Source of the DNA: Methylocucumis oryzae
GTDB taxonomy: Bacteria > Pseudomonadota > Gammaproteobacteria > Methylococcales > Methylomonadaceae
DNA length: 64,000 nt
NCBI RefSeq assembly: GCF_000963695.1
Contig: NZ_LAJX01000029.1
Location: forward strand, 1-64,000
Direction: 5' to 3'
A program made the translations under genes and the position numbers. How positions within the stretch are numbered: the first letter of the stretch is position 1; each line of letters opens with the position of its first letter. Below are positions 27,986 through 41,079 of the stretch, one piece after another. The notes beneath the pieces are model-generated. The model made no database searches. It saw only the letters and a program-made list of their open reading frames with translations, and was not told the DNA's origin.

Positions 27986-28811
27986 ATGAACACAAGCAAA
28001 ATTGGATTTATCGGAGGCGGCAATATGGCCTCTAGCTTAATTAACGGCTTATGCCAAAGTGGTCATAAACCTGAAAATATATGGGTTTCAGACATTAACG
28101 CTAATGTTTTAACCACGTTAAACAGCTCTTTAAACGTTAATACGCTAACAGATAATATTGAATTATTGAATAATGTCGATGTTGTCGTCTTAGCGGTAAA
28201 GCCACAAGTACTTAAACAAGTAGCACTCACGCTAGCATCGGCGTTATCACAGAAACCTATTTTGGTTATTTCAATCGCAGCCGGAATTTCGCAAGCTAGC
28301 CTAAGTCACTGGTTAGGCGAATCTTTGGCTATTGTGCGTTGTATGCCTAATACGCCCGCGTTAGTCCTAACCGGAGCGACAGCGTTACATGCTAATTCAA
28401 ATGTCACCGCTACACAGCGGGATTTAGCGGAAAATATTATGCGCGCCGTTGGCATCGCATTATGGGTAGAGCAAGAAAGCGCACTGGATGCAGTCACAGC
28501 ATTATCTGGCAGCGGACCTGCCTACTTTTTCTTAATGATGGAAGCAATGGAAAATGCCGCGTTATCCTTCGGTTTAAGCCATGATATAGCGCGTTTACTG
28601 ATACAACAAACAGCGTTAGGTGCCGCAAAAATAGCCTTAGAATCAGAAGAGTCACCGGAACAATTACGCTTTCGAGTCACATCGCCAGGCGGTACCACAG
28701 AACAAGCCATTGCCGCATTCCAACAAGGTGGTTTTAACGAGTTAGTCGGCACAGCACTGACTGCGGCAAAATAGGCAAATCGAGTTATCCAAACAAATGG
28801 AGCAAAGCTAA
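27986..28811 (+). CDS. proC: Pyrroline-5-carboxylate reductase, frameshift near the 3' end
   Basis: The N-terminal NAD(P) motif GFIGGGNMASS and the family signature running from TALSGSGPAYFF and LLIQQTALGAA to TSPGGTTEQAI identify ProC, the last step of proline synthesis. The observed frame stops early; removing one A from the run 28768-28771 gives the usual C-terminus (RQIELSKQMEQS) and a 274-residue protein. The restored stop TAA overlaps the yggT start as TAATG, so the two are translationally coupled. The ribosome-binding site is AGGAAAT. Confidence 0.9.
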
Positions 28812-29387
28812 TGGCTAGCAATTATTTCACCGACCCGCTAGTACTGGTTATCGACAGCGTCGCATCGCTGTACATTTTAGCTGTTTTATTAAGGTTTCTG
28901 CTGCAATGGTGTAGCGCACCTTACTATAACTCTATCTCACAATTTTTAATTACGCTTACTCATCCGCCATTAAAAATCTTACGCAGATTTATTCCGCCTA
29001 TTGGCAAAGATAGACAGTGCGTCGTTAGTCTTGGTGTTAAGCTTGCAAATGCTTACTAATGTTTTAATATTGTTATTAAATAAGCATACGATTAATATCG
29101 GCGCGCTTGCGGTCTTATCGTTAGCCGACTTAATCTCGTTATCATTTAATATTTTTATCTTTGCCGTGTTTGCCAGAGCTATTTTAAGCTGGATAAACCC
29201 AGGCAGTTATGATGCTGTCAGTTCAGTATTAACAAGCTTAACAGACCCTGTGTTGAACTTATGCCGAAATTTTATACCTGTCGTGGGCGGTTTTGACTTA
29301 TCACCGTTAGCGGCGTTATTAATGTTACAACTTGCTAGAATGATGATTCTTCCACCGTTTCAACAACTAGCGGCAATACTTAGTTAA
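28811..29387 (+). CDS. yggT: YggT-family membrane protein, frameshift
   Basis: About 191 residues after removing one base near 29009, where IPPIGK continues as IDSASLVLVLSLQML. It consists of two YggT repeats, each with hydrophobic helices and an LRRFIPPIG or CRNFIPVVGG motif. It lies directly after proC, as in many gammaproteobacteria. The molecular function of the family is not settled; a role in osmotic or membrane homeostasis has been proposed. Confidence 0.88.
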
Positions 29388-29460
29388 CTAGTAAATAGCT
29401 CTAATCGCTCATCTTTACTTTGATTAACCTATGTGCTTAGCAAACAACTTCCACTTTTCG

Positions 29461-31356
<1,896 letters not shown>

Positions 31357-31366
31357 TTAATTATTA

Positions 31367-32414
31367 CTATAATTTTTTATCGTTAAAAAAACCGTCTAAA
31401 TTAAAATCCTCATCGTCGGTTACGATGATATTCATATCGGTGTCAAACACATCATTACCGATGCCAAACGCCTGGGCTTTATTTTGATTTTCTAATACGC
31501 GCTTAAATTGGATTAGCGTAGAAATAATCGAACTCATTTCAGCCATTTGCACAGGATAATTGCCAGACATACTATTCGTCATCATATCCTTAACAGCTCT
31601 GACCAAGCTTTGTAAATCTAGCGTTAAAATCTCCGATGTCTTTCGATAACCCACGAAAAAAGTTAATAGCATAAATAACATCGGAACCGCTATGACGCTT
31701 AATATCATAACCATATCGACGATTGAGCCGCCTCCTCTATACTGATAATAAACTTCCCAATCAGTATCGGAAACTTTAACTTTTTCTTCGGTAAACGTAC
31801 CTGAAATAGGTTTATTGCCTAACGCGCCAACCACAAGGTTAGCTTGACGCAACTCCAAATACACATCGGTTACTGAAATCGCTTTCAGGGTTTTAAGCAC
31901 TAACGCTTCATCTAAACTGGCTAAAATAACACCCGAGGGCTGGTTATTAAGCATAATTCGTCTAGCTATCGCAAGATGACGATCTAATCCCTTATCGCCT
32001 TGTATGCCTGGAGATTGATTTTTAGCCAATGTCTCCCTAACTAAGTCTAAGTCAGCAAATCCCATGCGAGGAGTTGATTTTTCATCAATTTCGTTAACAC
32101 CAGGTAGTAAGATTCTGATTTTCAAAACGTTAGGCACATGCTTTTCTAATTTTTCTGCCACTAGTGCTAAAAGCTCAGGTTTAGCTAACGTAATCGCAGC
32201 TAATACCTCAGGATCTGCCGCCATTTTATCTAAGATGGTATTTAACAAATTAACTTGCGCAGACAATGCCATTGCAGCGCTTTTTGCTTGTGCCGATGCA
32301 GCATCATGTTTTGCCTTTGCAATTTCAACATCTGTCAACCAATAAAACGCCTGCGCCTGCGCCAAATACCATTAATAGCGCAATCACCGATAACCAAGAA
32401 AACACCCGTGCCAT
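31367..32414 (-). CDS. Membrane protein resembling the N-terminal sensor part of AlgC-type phosphomannomutases; frameshift
   Basis: The start is ATG 32414, with GAGGT eight bases upstream; it opens with a membrane helix (VFSWLSVIALLMVFGAGAGV). One indel between 32335 and 32345 joins this to VEIAKAKHDAASAQ. A periplasmic domain of about 200 residues follows, then a second membrane helix (VMILSVIAVPMLFMLL), a short helical region and an acidic tail. In many gammaproteobacteria this place between dut and argB holds algC with a membrane-anchored N-terminal extension. Here the gene stops before any mutase domain. Identification rests on position and topology. Confidence 0.5.
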
Positions 32415-32436
32415 GTTTTACCTCACTGATTTAAAT

Positions 32437-32886
32437 TTAATGCCGCCCCGTGTGACCAAAACCTTGTTCGCCTCTTTCACTAGCTGAAAACTCATCAACC
32501 AGCGTAAACTGAGCTTGAACAATAGGCACAAATACAAGCTGCGCAACACGGTCACCGACATGAATAGTGAATGGCTGCTGGCTACGATTCCAACATGAAA
32601 CCAATAATTGGCCTTGGTAATCCGAGTCTATTAAACCAACCAAGTTACCTAACACAATACCGTGATTATGACCTAATCCAGAGCGAGGCAAAATCAAACC
32701 GGCATACTCTGAATCGATATGTATGGCAATGCCTGTAGGAATTAACTGCGTTTCACCTGGATTAAGGGTCAGTTCTTGATTCAAACACGCTCTTAAATCC
32801 AAACCAGCCGCACCTAACGTTGCATAAGTGGGTAATGGAATGCTAGTGCCTAAACGTGTATCGAGTATTTTAAGTTGAACATTCAT
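32437..32886 (-). CDS. dut: dUTP diphosphatase
   Basis: A 149-residue trimeric dUTPase with the five motifs visible, including [33 protein letters not shown] and a C-terminal [10 protein letters not shown]. It hydrolyses dUTP to dUMP, limiting uracil in DNA. Its start overlaps the coaBC stop by 17 bp, indicating one operon. Confidence 0.95.
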   Translation of the reverse strand: MNVQLKILDTRLGTSIPLPTYATLGAAGLDLRACLNQELTLNPGETQLIPTGIAIHIDSEYAGLILPRSGLGHNHGIVLGNLVGLIDSDYQGQLLVSCWNRSQQPFTIHVGDRVAQLVFVPIVQAQFTLVDEFSASERGEQGFGHTGRH

Positions 32887-34113
32887 TCTTATTGTCTTGC
32901 CATTGTTGATAAATCAATTCTATAAGCTGTTTTGCTATCTCAAGCTTATCGGCCATACTGAAATGCGTTTGACATAGCTTCGCTTTATCGCGCCAAAATA
33001 CAGTTAACGCATTGTATTCACTATCAAAACCGCCTATCCCATCTCCTACATGATTTGCAGCAATCATATCGGCATTTTTCTCTATAAGTTTAGCTTGCGC
33101 ATACTGCTCAAGCTCGTGGGTTTCAGCAGCAAAGCCAACGGTAAATGGGCGATGCTCCGTTAATCCGGCAACAGCCGCTAAAATATCCTTTGTTTTTTGT
33201 AAAACAATACTCGAAGAGTCAGCTTGCTTTTTTATCTTACGCGGCGCGACTGTCACGGGCGTATAATCTGCTACAGCGGCTGCGCCTATGTATATCTGAT
33301 GGCTGATAGCTTCTGCGATAACCGCATCATACATTTGCTGAGCCGTCTCAACATGGATAACTCGCATATTTGATGGAACTCTTAACGACACCGGCCCTGT
33401 TATTAACGTCACATCGGCACCTAAACGAGAAGCGGCTATTGCCAGAGCAAAGCCCATCTTGCCAGAACTTCTATTACTGATAAAACGAACGGGGTCTAAA
33501 GGTTCTCGGGTAGGCCCGGCGCTGATTAAAAAACGCAATCCAGCTAAGCTTTGCGCGTCTATTGGTGTAGACTTAAAAAACGCCGCTATATAATCAAACA
33601 AAACCTCTGGCTCTAATAATCGCCCTTGCCCTACTTCACCACACGCTTGCTCACCACTATCAGGCCCTAATATTTTTATGCCATAACGAGTTAAACGTGC
33701 CACGTTTTCCTGCAGCACGGGTTTACGCCACATCGCTTGATTCATCGCTGGAGCAATGAAAACCGGGCATTCAGCCGCTAAACAGAGGTTGATAATAAGT
33801 CATCAGCTAAACCTACACTAAGTTTAGCAATAAAATTGGCAGTTGCTGGTGCAATCAAAACGACATCCGCCCAGCGAGCTAAACTAATATGATCCATCGC
33901 GGCTTCAGTTTCTGAATCTAATCGCTCGCTCAGCACAGGATGACCTGACAACGCCTGTAACGTTAACGGGGTGATAAATTGAGTTGCCGCAGACGTCATC
34001 ACCACCCGAACGTCTGCACCTTGTTTACGCAATAGCCGAATTAACTCACAGATTTTATAAGCCGCAATTCCACCGCATAGGCCTAGCAAAATATGTTTAT
34101 CGGTAAAAATCAT
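32870..34113 (-). CDS. coaBC: Bifunctional phosphopantothenoylcysteine decarboxylase/synthetase, frameshift
   Basis: The CoaC part ([20 protein letters not shown], the HISLARWAD region, and [10 protein letters not shown]) and the CoaB part ([37 protein letters not shown]) form one protein of about 414 residues if one base is added near 33785-33788. This restores [20 protein letters not shown], with the catalytic Cys. The protein makes 4'-phosphopantetheine from phosphopantothenate in two steps. It is essential, so the break is likely an error. Confidence 0.93.
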
Positions 34114-34270
34114 AGAGAATTAATTGTCGGTAGGATGTGTAGGCGATATATGAATACGAAATTGAACGTCATAGTTAAACAATCTATACTAGGTCGACGC
34201 GTTGCCTCTCAATGTTATCATAACCAGAAATGATAATGCGAAACCCACAACTTATTAACGCAGAAAAATC

Positions 34271-35111
34271 ATGATACAAGTTGCTTCATTGCGTTATGGC
34301 GTAATTTTTAAAAAAGCCTTTTCTCAGCCCGATATTTTTAAGGCCTTTGTTAAAGCTATTTTAGGTATAGATTTAGAAATAGAGCGGGTTGAAACTGAAA
34401 AATCATTTGATCCTTTAATTGGTAAAGTCGATTTGCGTTTCGACTTATTTGCCGAAGATGTTAAAAACCGTATCATCGTCGATATTCAACACGCGCGCTA
34501 TGAAGACCATTATGACAGATTTTTGCATTATCATTGCGCTGCGTTATTAGATTTAATCGATAGCTCTAAAAGTTATCGCCCTGACACGCGTGTGTTCACA
34601 ATCGTCGTACTAACCTCAGGCGATAGACACAAAAAAGATGTCTTAACCATAGACTTTGACCCTAAAGATGCAGACGGCCAAGGCATTAACGAAATAGAGC
34701 ATAAAATCATTTACTTATGCCCCAAATATGTCAATGAACAAACCCCTAAAGCTTACCGCGAATGGCTACAAGCTATCGACGACACCTTAGACGAACAAGT
34801 CGATGAGACTCGTTATCGTCAAGCCGCTATCAAAAAAGTCATTACGCTAATTACCAAAGAGTTGATAACGCCTAAAGAACGAGCTGATATGATAGAAGAA
34901 TACAATCGCGCCGAATTAGCACGTAAAGAAGCGATGGAAAGTTGGTTGCAAGGATTAGAGAAAGGTATAGAGCAAGGCCTTAAACAAGGTATTGAAAAAG
35001 GCATCGATGAAGGCATAAAAAAAAGGTAAACTAGCCATCGCTCAAAGCATGTTAGAAAAAGGCTTTGATGTAAATACAATTAAAGAAATTACCGGCTTAT
35101 CGGAATTTTAG
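34271..35111 (+). CDS. Rpn-family (PD-(D/E)XK) recombination-promoting nuclease / putative transposase, frameshift
   Basis: About 280 residues after adjusting the A run 35017-35024, which adds the family's typical tail (GKLAIAQSMLEKGFDVNTIKEITGLSEF). The nuclease core is DPLIGKVDLRFDLFAED followed by IIVDIQ, fitting the PD-(D/E)XK_2/Rpn pattern, and a repetitive charged region of GLEKGIEQ type precedes the tail. Members are widespread, often multicopy, and E. coli RpnA is a DNA endonuclease. No flanking inverted repeats are evident. A TTATCAT/ATGATAA hairpin lies just upstream. Confidence 0.8.
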
Positions 35112-35250
35112 CCCTACCATAACGACACATTGCGCAACATTTAATACCAATCTAAAAGCGATGCCATTGATATTCACTAATAGGTTATTTTCATCAGGCA
35201 AAAAGTACTTTACTGCTGCTAAGTATCACTTAGCTTCATAATTAATCAAA

Positions 35251-36181
35251 ATGATAGACAAATTAAACTCTCCATTAGTATCTGTTGTCATAGCCACTTA
35301 CAACGGCGAACGCTTTATCCGAGAGCAACTCGATAGCGTACTACACCAAAGTTACTCAAACTTAGAAATTATTATTGTTGATGATTGTTCTTCAGATAAT
35401 ACAAGGGCGATTCTTGACGATTATGCAGAGAAGTATCCGCAGATTAAGCTGTTCAAAAACGAATCGAATTTGGGCTATCAAAAAAACTTTGAAAAGGGAT
35501 TTCTATTAGCAACAGGAGACTATGTAGCCCCCTGTGACCAAGATGATATTTGGCTACCTACAAAAATTGAAGTCTTGCTAAAAAATAGCAACGATTATGC
35601 GATAGTTTATTGCGACTCAGCGTTTATCGATAAAAACGGCTTATCGCTTGGCCGAAAAATGAGTGATATTAAGGGCCTAACCGATTTTGACGACCCAATT
35701 ATGTTCGCGTTAGGTGGTTCTGTTGCAGGCCATGCCATGTTAATAAAAAGACAGCTGATTTTAGATACGTTACCTTTCCCTGATGAATTAATGCCACACG
35801 ATTACTGGCTAGGTTTTGTTGCAACGTTTAACAGCAAAATTAAATTCATTAATGAAGCACTCGTTCTATACCGGCGTCATGATAAAAATATTTTTGGTGC
35901 CATTGACAAAAAAAACAAACAGCGCGAAACAGCAGCTCAGCGCGTAAAAAATGCCCGACAACGTGTGTTTTTACTTTACCAAAAAGTGCCCAGATTATTT
36001 ACCAGATTCCAAACAAGCTTATCTTCAGCTCCATCAGTGTTATGAAAACTATTCGTTCAACAATAATATGGCAAGAATGTGCTTTTTCTTTAAGCACCAA
36101 AAAAAAATCCTTGCCTTTAAAAAAAGGAACGAATTTAGACGTCACCTATTTTGTTTAAAAACCTTTTTTAAAATCCTCTAA
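35251..36181 (+). CDS. Family 2 glycosyltransferase, frameshift
   Basis: A GT-A fold enzyme starting SPLVSVVIATYNGERFIREQL, with VDDCSSDNT and the metal-binding segment APCDQDDIW. Removing one A at 35981-35985 joins LLYQK to CPDYLPDSKQAYLQL and gives about 309 residues. It is first in the LPS-core operon and is followed four bases later by the GT9 gene. It probably adds a sugar to the LPS core or O-antigen; donor and acceptor are not deducible. Confidence 0.82.
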
Positions 36182-36185
36182 GGAT

Positions 36186-37202
36186 ATGCAAATTCCTAAA
36201 AACGTTATTATCAGTCGCACTGATAGCATCGGTGATATGGTTTTGACATTGCCTATGGCCGCTGTGTTAAAAAGCCACTTTCCAGAGCTAATTATCGGCG
36301 TGATGGGCAACGAATACACGCGCCCTGTTGTTCAAGCCTGTTCTTTTGTCGATGTTTTCATTGATAAAAATGATTTCTTAACTAAAAAAATCTTACTTAA
36401 AGGGCACTCACCTGAAAGTATTATTCATGTCTTACCACGCCGAGAACTAGCAAAACGCGCGCACGAGCTAAAAATTAACTGGCGTATTGGCACACGCAAC
36501 CGAGTTTATCATTGGCTTACTTGTAATAAATTAATAGCGCTTAGCCGCAATCAATCGCCTTTACACGAAGCGCAACTCAATCTTAGCTTACTTAAACCTT
36601 TTCAAATAAAATCAGACTGGTCTTTAGCCGAAATTGCGCATTTAACAACACTCAACCAACTACCGCTATTATCTAATCAGTGGCGTCAATATCTTGAGCC
36701 TAGTAAATTCAAGCTAATTTTGCATCCAAAATCACGCGGTAGCGCCAGGGAATGGGACTTAAGCTATTTTTCTGAGCTAATTAAAATGCTAGATGCCGAT
36801 AAGTTTCAAATTTTTATTAGCGGTACTGATAATGAAAAGCAAGCCTTACAACCTTTATTACAAGATGTCGGCGACCGAGTAACGGATATATCAGGTCAAC
36901 TCAATTTAACTGAATTCATTGCCTTTCTTGCCGCATGTGATGGCATTATTGCCTGTAGCACAGGGCCATTGCACCTAGGCGCAGCGTTACAAAAACACGC
37001 TTTAGGTATTTACCCACCTATGCACCCTATTCACCCTGGACGCTGGCAACCGATAGGAACTAAAGCGCGGGTTTTTGTCCTAGATAAAACCTGTAATACA
37101 TGTCGCAACACCCCATCGGCCTGTGCGTGTATGCGAGCGATTAAACCGATAGAGTTAAAACTGGCGCTAGACCAAATCTATAGCGAAGAATTTGTCCGTT
37201 AA
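36186..37202 (+). CDS. Family 9 glycosyltransferase (heptosyltransferase-like)
   Basis: A 338-residue GT-B enzyme with ISRTDSIGDMVLTLP at the N-terminus and HPKSRGSAREW, FISGTDNEKQ and ACSTGPLHLGAAL in the C-terminal half, the hallmarks of ADP-heptose:LPS heptosyltransferases. The ribosome-binding site AAGGAT is just before the ATG. The neighbouring ADP-heptose synthesis genes support a role in transferring heptose to the inner core at the cytoplasmic membrane. Confidence 0.87.
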   Translation: MQIPKNVIISRTDSIGDMVLTLPMAAVLKSHFPELIIGVMGNEYTRPVVQACSFVDVFIDKNDFLTKKILLKGHSPESIIHVLPRRELAKRAHELKINWRIGTRNRVYHWLTCNKLIALSRNQSPLHEAQLNLSLLKPFQIKSDWSLAEIAHLTTLNQLPLLSNQWRQYLEPSKFKLILHPKSRGSAREWDLSYFSELIKMLDADKFQIFISGTDNEKQALQPLLQDVGDRVTDISGQLNLTEFIAFLAACDGIIACSTGPLHLGAALQKHALGIYPPMHPIHPGRWQPIGTKARVFVLDKTCNTCRNTPSACACMRAIKPIELKLALDQIYSEEFVR

Positions 37203-37207
37203 CCCTG

Positions 37208-38425
37208 ATGCCGACCTCAGAAAACAGCCTAAATCAATTGAAGACCCATATTTTAAGATTCTCTACTGAGTCAATCCTGCTACTGCTGATTTCGATTTAT
37301 TTTTCAACGGCTGTTTCAAGTATCTTATCAATAATCGTCATCCTCGTTTGGCTAGTATTGGGATACTACAAACATTTACCAAACCTATTAAAAACTCATC
37401 CTCCAGCGCTATGGGCAACCTTGGTTTATGGCTATTTTTTATTCGCAATAACATACAGCCACGCGACTATTGCTGACATCAGTTATACGTTGACTAAATA
37501 TATAGAATTATTATTTATCCCGATTTTTATTCCCTTTCTAACCACCCCAAAAACACATCGTCTTGCCTGGCGCGTATTCGTTGCAGCGTCGGTGTTAACA
37601 TTGCTTGCCTCTTACCTTATGGCTTTTGGCTGCTTTGGCGAAGTCTTAATGCTCAACGCATCCCCTAAGAGTCGAATTACTCATGGCATTCTCATCGCCT
37701 ATTTTGCGTTTTATTGTTTACATAAGACATCACGCACCAACCTAACCCAAAAAATAGTTTTTGGTGGATTATTTATCCTCTGCTGGCATAATCTGTTTTT
37801 TATTGTTAATGGTCGCACAGGTCAGTTTGTATTGGTTGTCTTAGTCTTGTTATTCGTCAATCAAAAATTAAGTTTAAAACAAGGCGGCATAACCGTTCTT
37901 ACACTCGTAGTGTTTATCAGTCTGTTTTATTGTTATTCGGAAAAAGCACAACGTCTGCACGAAGGCGTCATTAACACGCAAGCCTTTTTTCAACCCATAC
38001 CCACACAAACCGATTCTTCTATGGGGTTACGTTATACGTTTTGGCGTAATTCATTAAAACTGATTGCGGAGAGGCCTTGGTTTGGCTATGGAACTGGGGG
38101 GTTTGTTGAAGCCTATAATCAAGTCAAAGGCATAAGTCCGGTTACTAAAAATCCACATAACGAATTTTTAAGAATTACCGTAGAAACCGGATTAATTGGG
38201 CTCACGGTTTATTTAGCTTTTCTGCTCAGTTACATTAAAACAGCATTCAGGTTGCCTGAACCGGAAAAATTACTGGCTCAAGGACTCATCACCTGTTTAG
38301 TCATTAGCAGTATTTTTAATAGTCCTATTATGGATCATACCGAAGGCCATTGGTTTGCTTTATTATTCGCCTTAACAAGCTCTGCATTACCTCAACATTC
38401 CAGCAAGCTCGCCTTGCCACATTGA
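37208..38425 (+). CDS. waaL: O-antigen ligase family membrane protein
   Basis: A 405-residue protein with about ten hydrophobic segments and the Wzy_C/WaaL pattern: NGRTGQF, the periplasmic loop with RYTFWRNSLKLIAERPWFGYGTGGF, and the conserved KNPHNEFL carrying the catalytic His region. WaaL transfers polymerised O-antigen from undecaprenyl diphosphate to lipid A-core on the periplasmic face. A Wzy polymerase is the alternative, but the position beside heptose genes and msbA favours ligase. Confidence 0.75.
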   Translation: MPTSENSLNQLKTHILRFSTESILLLLISIYFSTAVSSILSIIVILVWLVLGYYKHLPNLLKTHPPALWATLVYGYFLFAITYSHATIADISYTLTKYIELLFIPIFIPFLTTPKTHRLAWRVFVAASVLTLLASYLMAFGCFGEVLMLNASPKSRITHGILIAYFAFYCLHKTSRTNLTQKIVFGGLFILCWHNLFFIVNGRTGQFVLVVLVLLFVNQKLSLKQGGITVLTLVVFISLFYCYSEKAQRLHEGVINTQAFFQPIPTQTDSSMGLRYTFWRNSLKLIAERPWFGYGTGGFVEAYNQVKGISPVTKNPHNEFLRITVETGLIGLTVYLAFLLSYIKTAFRLPEPEKLLAQGLITCLVISSIFNSPIMDHTEGHWFALLFALTSSALPQHSSKLALPH

Positions 38426-38443
38426 ACTCATCTTACTACCTCA

Positions 38444-40200
38444 ATGAAAATCAGCTCTTCTCAAGGTGTTCATGCTTATAAGCGCTTATTAGCTTATGTC
38501 ATGCCTTATCGCCATTTATTCATCATTAGCCTGCTGGGCTTCTTGCTGTACTCCAGCACGCAGCCGATGTTCGCATCACTCATTCAACAAATCATCGATT
38601 CGCTGCAAGCAAAATCACGCGAGCAAATGCTGTACTTACCACTGCTATTCAGCGGTCTTGTTATCGTGCGTGGTATAGGCAATTACTTAGGCAATTATTT
38701 TTCTAGCGAAAGTGTCCTTAAGCGTCGTGCATAATCTACGCTGTGAAATTTTTTGCCAAATATACTGAATTGCCGACGTCGTTGTTTGACGATAATAACA
38801 GCGGTCACATGATTGCCCGTATCACACATAATGTTGGGCAAGTCGCCCAAGCCACTACCGATGCCGTACGCAAAGTCGTGCAAGAAGGCTTTACTGCACT
38901 GGGCTTGTTGGTTTATTTGTTTTATATGAATTGGCAGTTATCGCTAGTGTTTTTAATCGTTGCACCTATTATCGCTTTATTAGTGCAATATGTGAGCAAG
39001 CGCTTACGCCTATTAAGTCAGCGTATTCAAAACTCGGTAGGTGATATGACGCATATCACGTCAGAACTCGTTAACGGTCACCGTATTGTTAGAAGTTATG
39101 GCGGTGAAGCCTATGAAAATCAGCGCTTTATTGAAAGCAGTTTATATAACCGTAGGCAATCGCTAAAACTCATCACCACTGGCGCGGTACATAACCAAGC
39201 CATGCAATTCATCATCGCTGTAGCCTTAGCGTTTCTAATGTATATGGCAATGTTTTTAATGGAACAAGCCAGTGTCGGCTCATTTGTCGGCTATTTAACA
39301 GCCGCATTTTTACTGCCTAGACCGTTTCGCCAGCTCAGTGATGCCAATAGCGACATACAGCGCGGCATCGTAGCGGCAGAGTCCTTGTTTGAAATATTAG
39401 ATACTGCTAGCGAACCCGATTTAGGGCACTATGAAAAACCGCGTTGCCAAGGACACATAGAGTTCAAAAACCTCAGTTTTCAATACCCAAATGCTGAAGA
39501 CTACGCGTTAACGGATATTAGTTTCACGGCTAAACCTGGGCAAACCATTGCGTTAGTCGGTGCTTCAGGCGGTGGCAAAAGTACCTTAGTTAATTTAGTC
39601 TCACGCTTTTACCCGCATCAACACGGAGAGATACGCTTAGATGACGTCGAAATTAACGACTATAAACTTGCCAATCTCAGACAACACATCGCCTTAGTTA
39701 ACCAAAATGTTATTTTATTTAACGATACTATTGCCAATAACATCGCCTATGGTGGCCTAGCTAACGCAAGCCGAGACGCTATTATCAAAGCCGCGACCGA
39801 TGCTTATGCGATAGAATTCATTAATAAATTAGAGCACGGCTTAGACACACTCATCGGCGAAAACGGCGTAAAACTCTCTGGTGGTCAACGTCAACGCCTA
39901 GCCTTAGCACGTGCTTTGTTGAAAGATGCACCGTTATTAATTCTCGATGAAGCCACATCAGCACTCGATACTGAATCTGAACGCTATATTCAAGCGGCTT
40001 TACAAACCATTATGAAAAACCGCACCACTTTAGTGATTGCTCACCGCTTATCGACAATAGAAAACGCCGACTTAATCTTAGTCATGGCGCATGGTCGCAT
40101 CATTGAACGCGGGACACATAACGAACTGCTAGCGCAAAACGGTGCTTATGCCCGCTTACATGCGTTACAATTCAAAGAAAACGAAGCAATAGCTTTTTAA
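38444..40200 (+). CDS. msbA: Lipid A export ABC transporter MsbA, two frameshifts
   Basis: About 585 residues once one base is added near 38724-38726 and one T removed in 38749-38754, restoring VLKRVVHNLRCEIFAKYTELP. The N-terminal transmembrane domain is followed by an ATPase with Walker A GASGGGKST, the signature LSGGQRQRLALARALL and Walker B LLILDEATSALD. MsbA is a homodimer that flips lipid A-core across the inner membrane. Its place between waaL and gmhA fits an LPS operon. It is an essential gene, so the breaks are probably errors. Confidence 0.93.
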
Positions 40201-40204
40201 ACCT

Positions 40205-40316
40205 GGTTACACACTTTAGTAGGGGACAGGGCAGGTGTTGGCACCACCAAGCCTACAGGAATGTATTCACGGCGCCCTGAACCCTGAATATCCTGTCCCG
40301 TCTTACGTTGGTAGCC
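40205..40316. repeat. MITE-like palindromic repeat, copy 2 (short)
   Basis: The same element as at 1679-1800, with GGGGACAGGGC on the left, AAGCCTACAGGAATGTATTC in the middle and CCTGTCCCGTCTTACGTTGG on the right. It lacks the inner GTTTAGAGCGC part of the left arm. It fills most of the gap between msbA and gmhA within the operon. Confidence 0.8.
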
Positions 40317-40337
40317 ATAAACCTTTCTGGAGTACTC

Positions 40338-40940
40338 TTGAGAACTTTTTTAGCGACGCTAGCTCAGCATCAAACCCTGATAGAGCAGCTCAAATCCGAT
40401 GCAGAGCAGATTACGCAAGCCGGTCAAGTCATCGCAAACTGTTTAGCACAAAACGGGAAAATTTTATTTTGTGGCAATGGCGGCAGTGCTGCTGATTGTC
40501 AACATATCGCCGCCGAGTTAGTCGTGCGCTATGAACAACACCGTAAAGCACTTGCCGCTATTGCAATGACCACTGATACATCGATTTTAACCGCACACAG
40601 CAACGACTACGATTTTAGCAGCGTTTTTTCACGCCAAATTGAAGCTTTAGGGCAAACTAATGATGTGTTATGTGCAATTTCAACCTCAGGTCACAGCAAA
40701 AACATTATCAGCGCAGCGACTACCGCTAAAGCACAAGGTCTTACCGTCGTCGCGCTGACAGGCGGTGACGGTGGTGAGTTAAAACACCATGCCGACATTG
40801 CGATTATTGTGCCCTCATCTATTACTGCCCGCATTCAAGAAGCACATATCCTAATTGGCCACTGGTGGTGCGGTTATATTGAAGATTTACTGACGGAACG
40901 CTCGTGTTTCAATCCACATTCGACCTCATCTGTCGAATGA
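40338..40940 (+). CDS. gmhA: Sedoheptulose-7-phosphate isomerase
   Basis: A SIS-fold protein with FCGNGGSAADCQHIAAELVVRY and ISTSGHSKNI, converting sedoheptulose 7-phosphate to D-glycero-D-manno-heptose 7-phosphate. I choose TTG 40338 as start because GGAG stands five bases upstream and the family begins near there; an in-frame upstream TTG would read through the repeat. The last residues after IEDLLTE come from a palindromic sequence that reaches into the stop (40921-40965), so the C-terminus is unusual. Confidence 0.9.
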   Translation: MRTFLATLAQHQTLIEQLKSDAEQITQAGQVIANCLAQNGKILFCGNGGSAADCQHIAAELVVRYEQHRKALAAIAMTTDTSILTAHSNDYDFSSVFSRQIEALGQTNDVLCAISTSGHSKNIISAATTAKAQGLTVVALTGGDGGELKHHADIAIIVPSSITARIQEAHILIGHWWCGYIEDLLTERSCFNPHSTSSVE

Positions 40941-41060
40941 CAAAGCCATCGACAGATAGAGGTCGGTGGGTTGCCTCGCCCTCAAGGACGAGGCTACTAT
41001 AAAACATAACGAGGCTAAACCCTCATTGTCAATTTCAAATCCCCCTGAAGAGGGAGATTT
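40921..41060. repeat. String of palindromes between gmhA and hldE
   Basis: Three inverted repeats in sequence: CGACCTC-TCTGTCG type arms at 40921-40935 and 40950-40965, overlapping the gmhA stop; GCCTCG/CGAGGC at 40973-40994; and an imperfect AAATCCCCCT/AGGGAGATTT at 41037-41060. They fill the gap inside an apparent operon, like REP clusters that affect mRNA stability. Confidence 0.65.
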
Positions 41061-41079
41061 CAACCAGCAAGGAATTTTG

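Noticed and set aside
32870-34113. Genuinely split coaB and coaC genes
   Set aside because: The missing segment between them is encoded without gap in another frame, including the catalytic Cys region; one added base restores the fusion protein.
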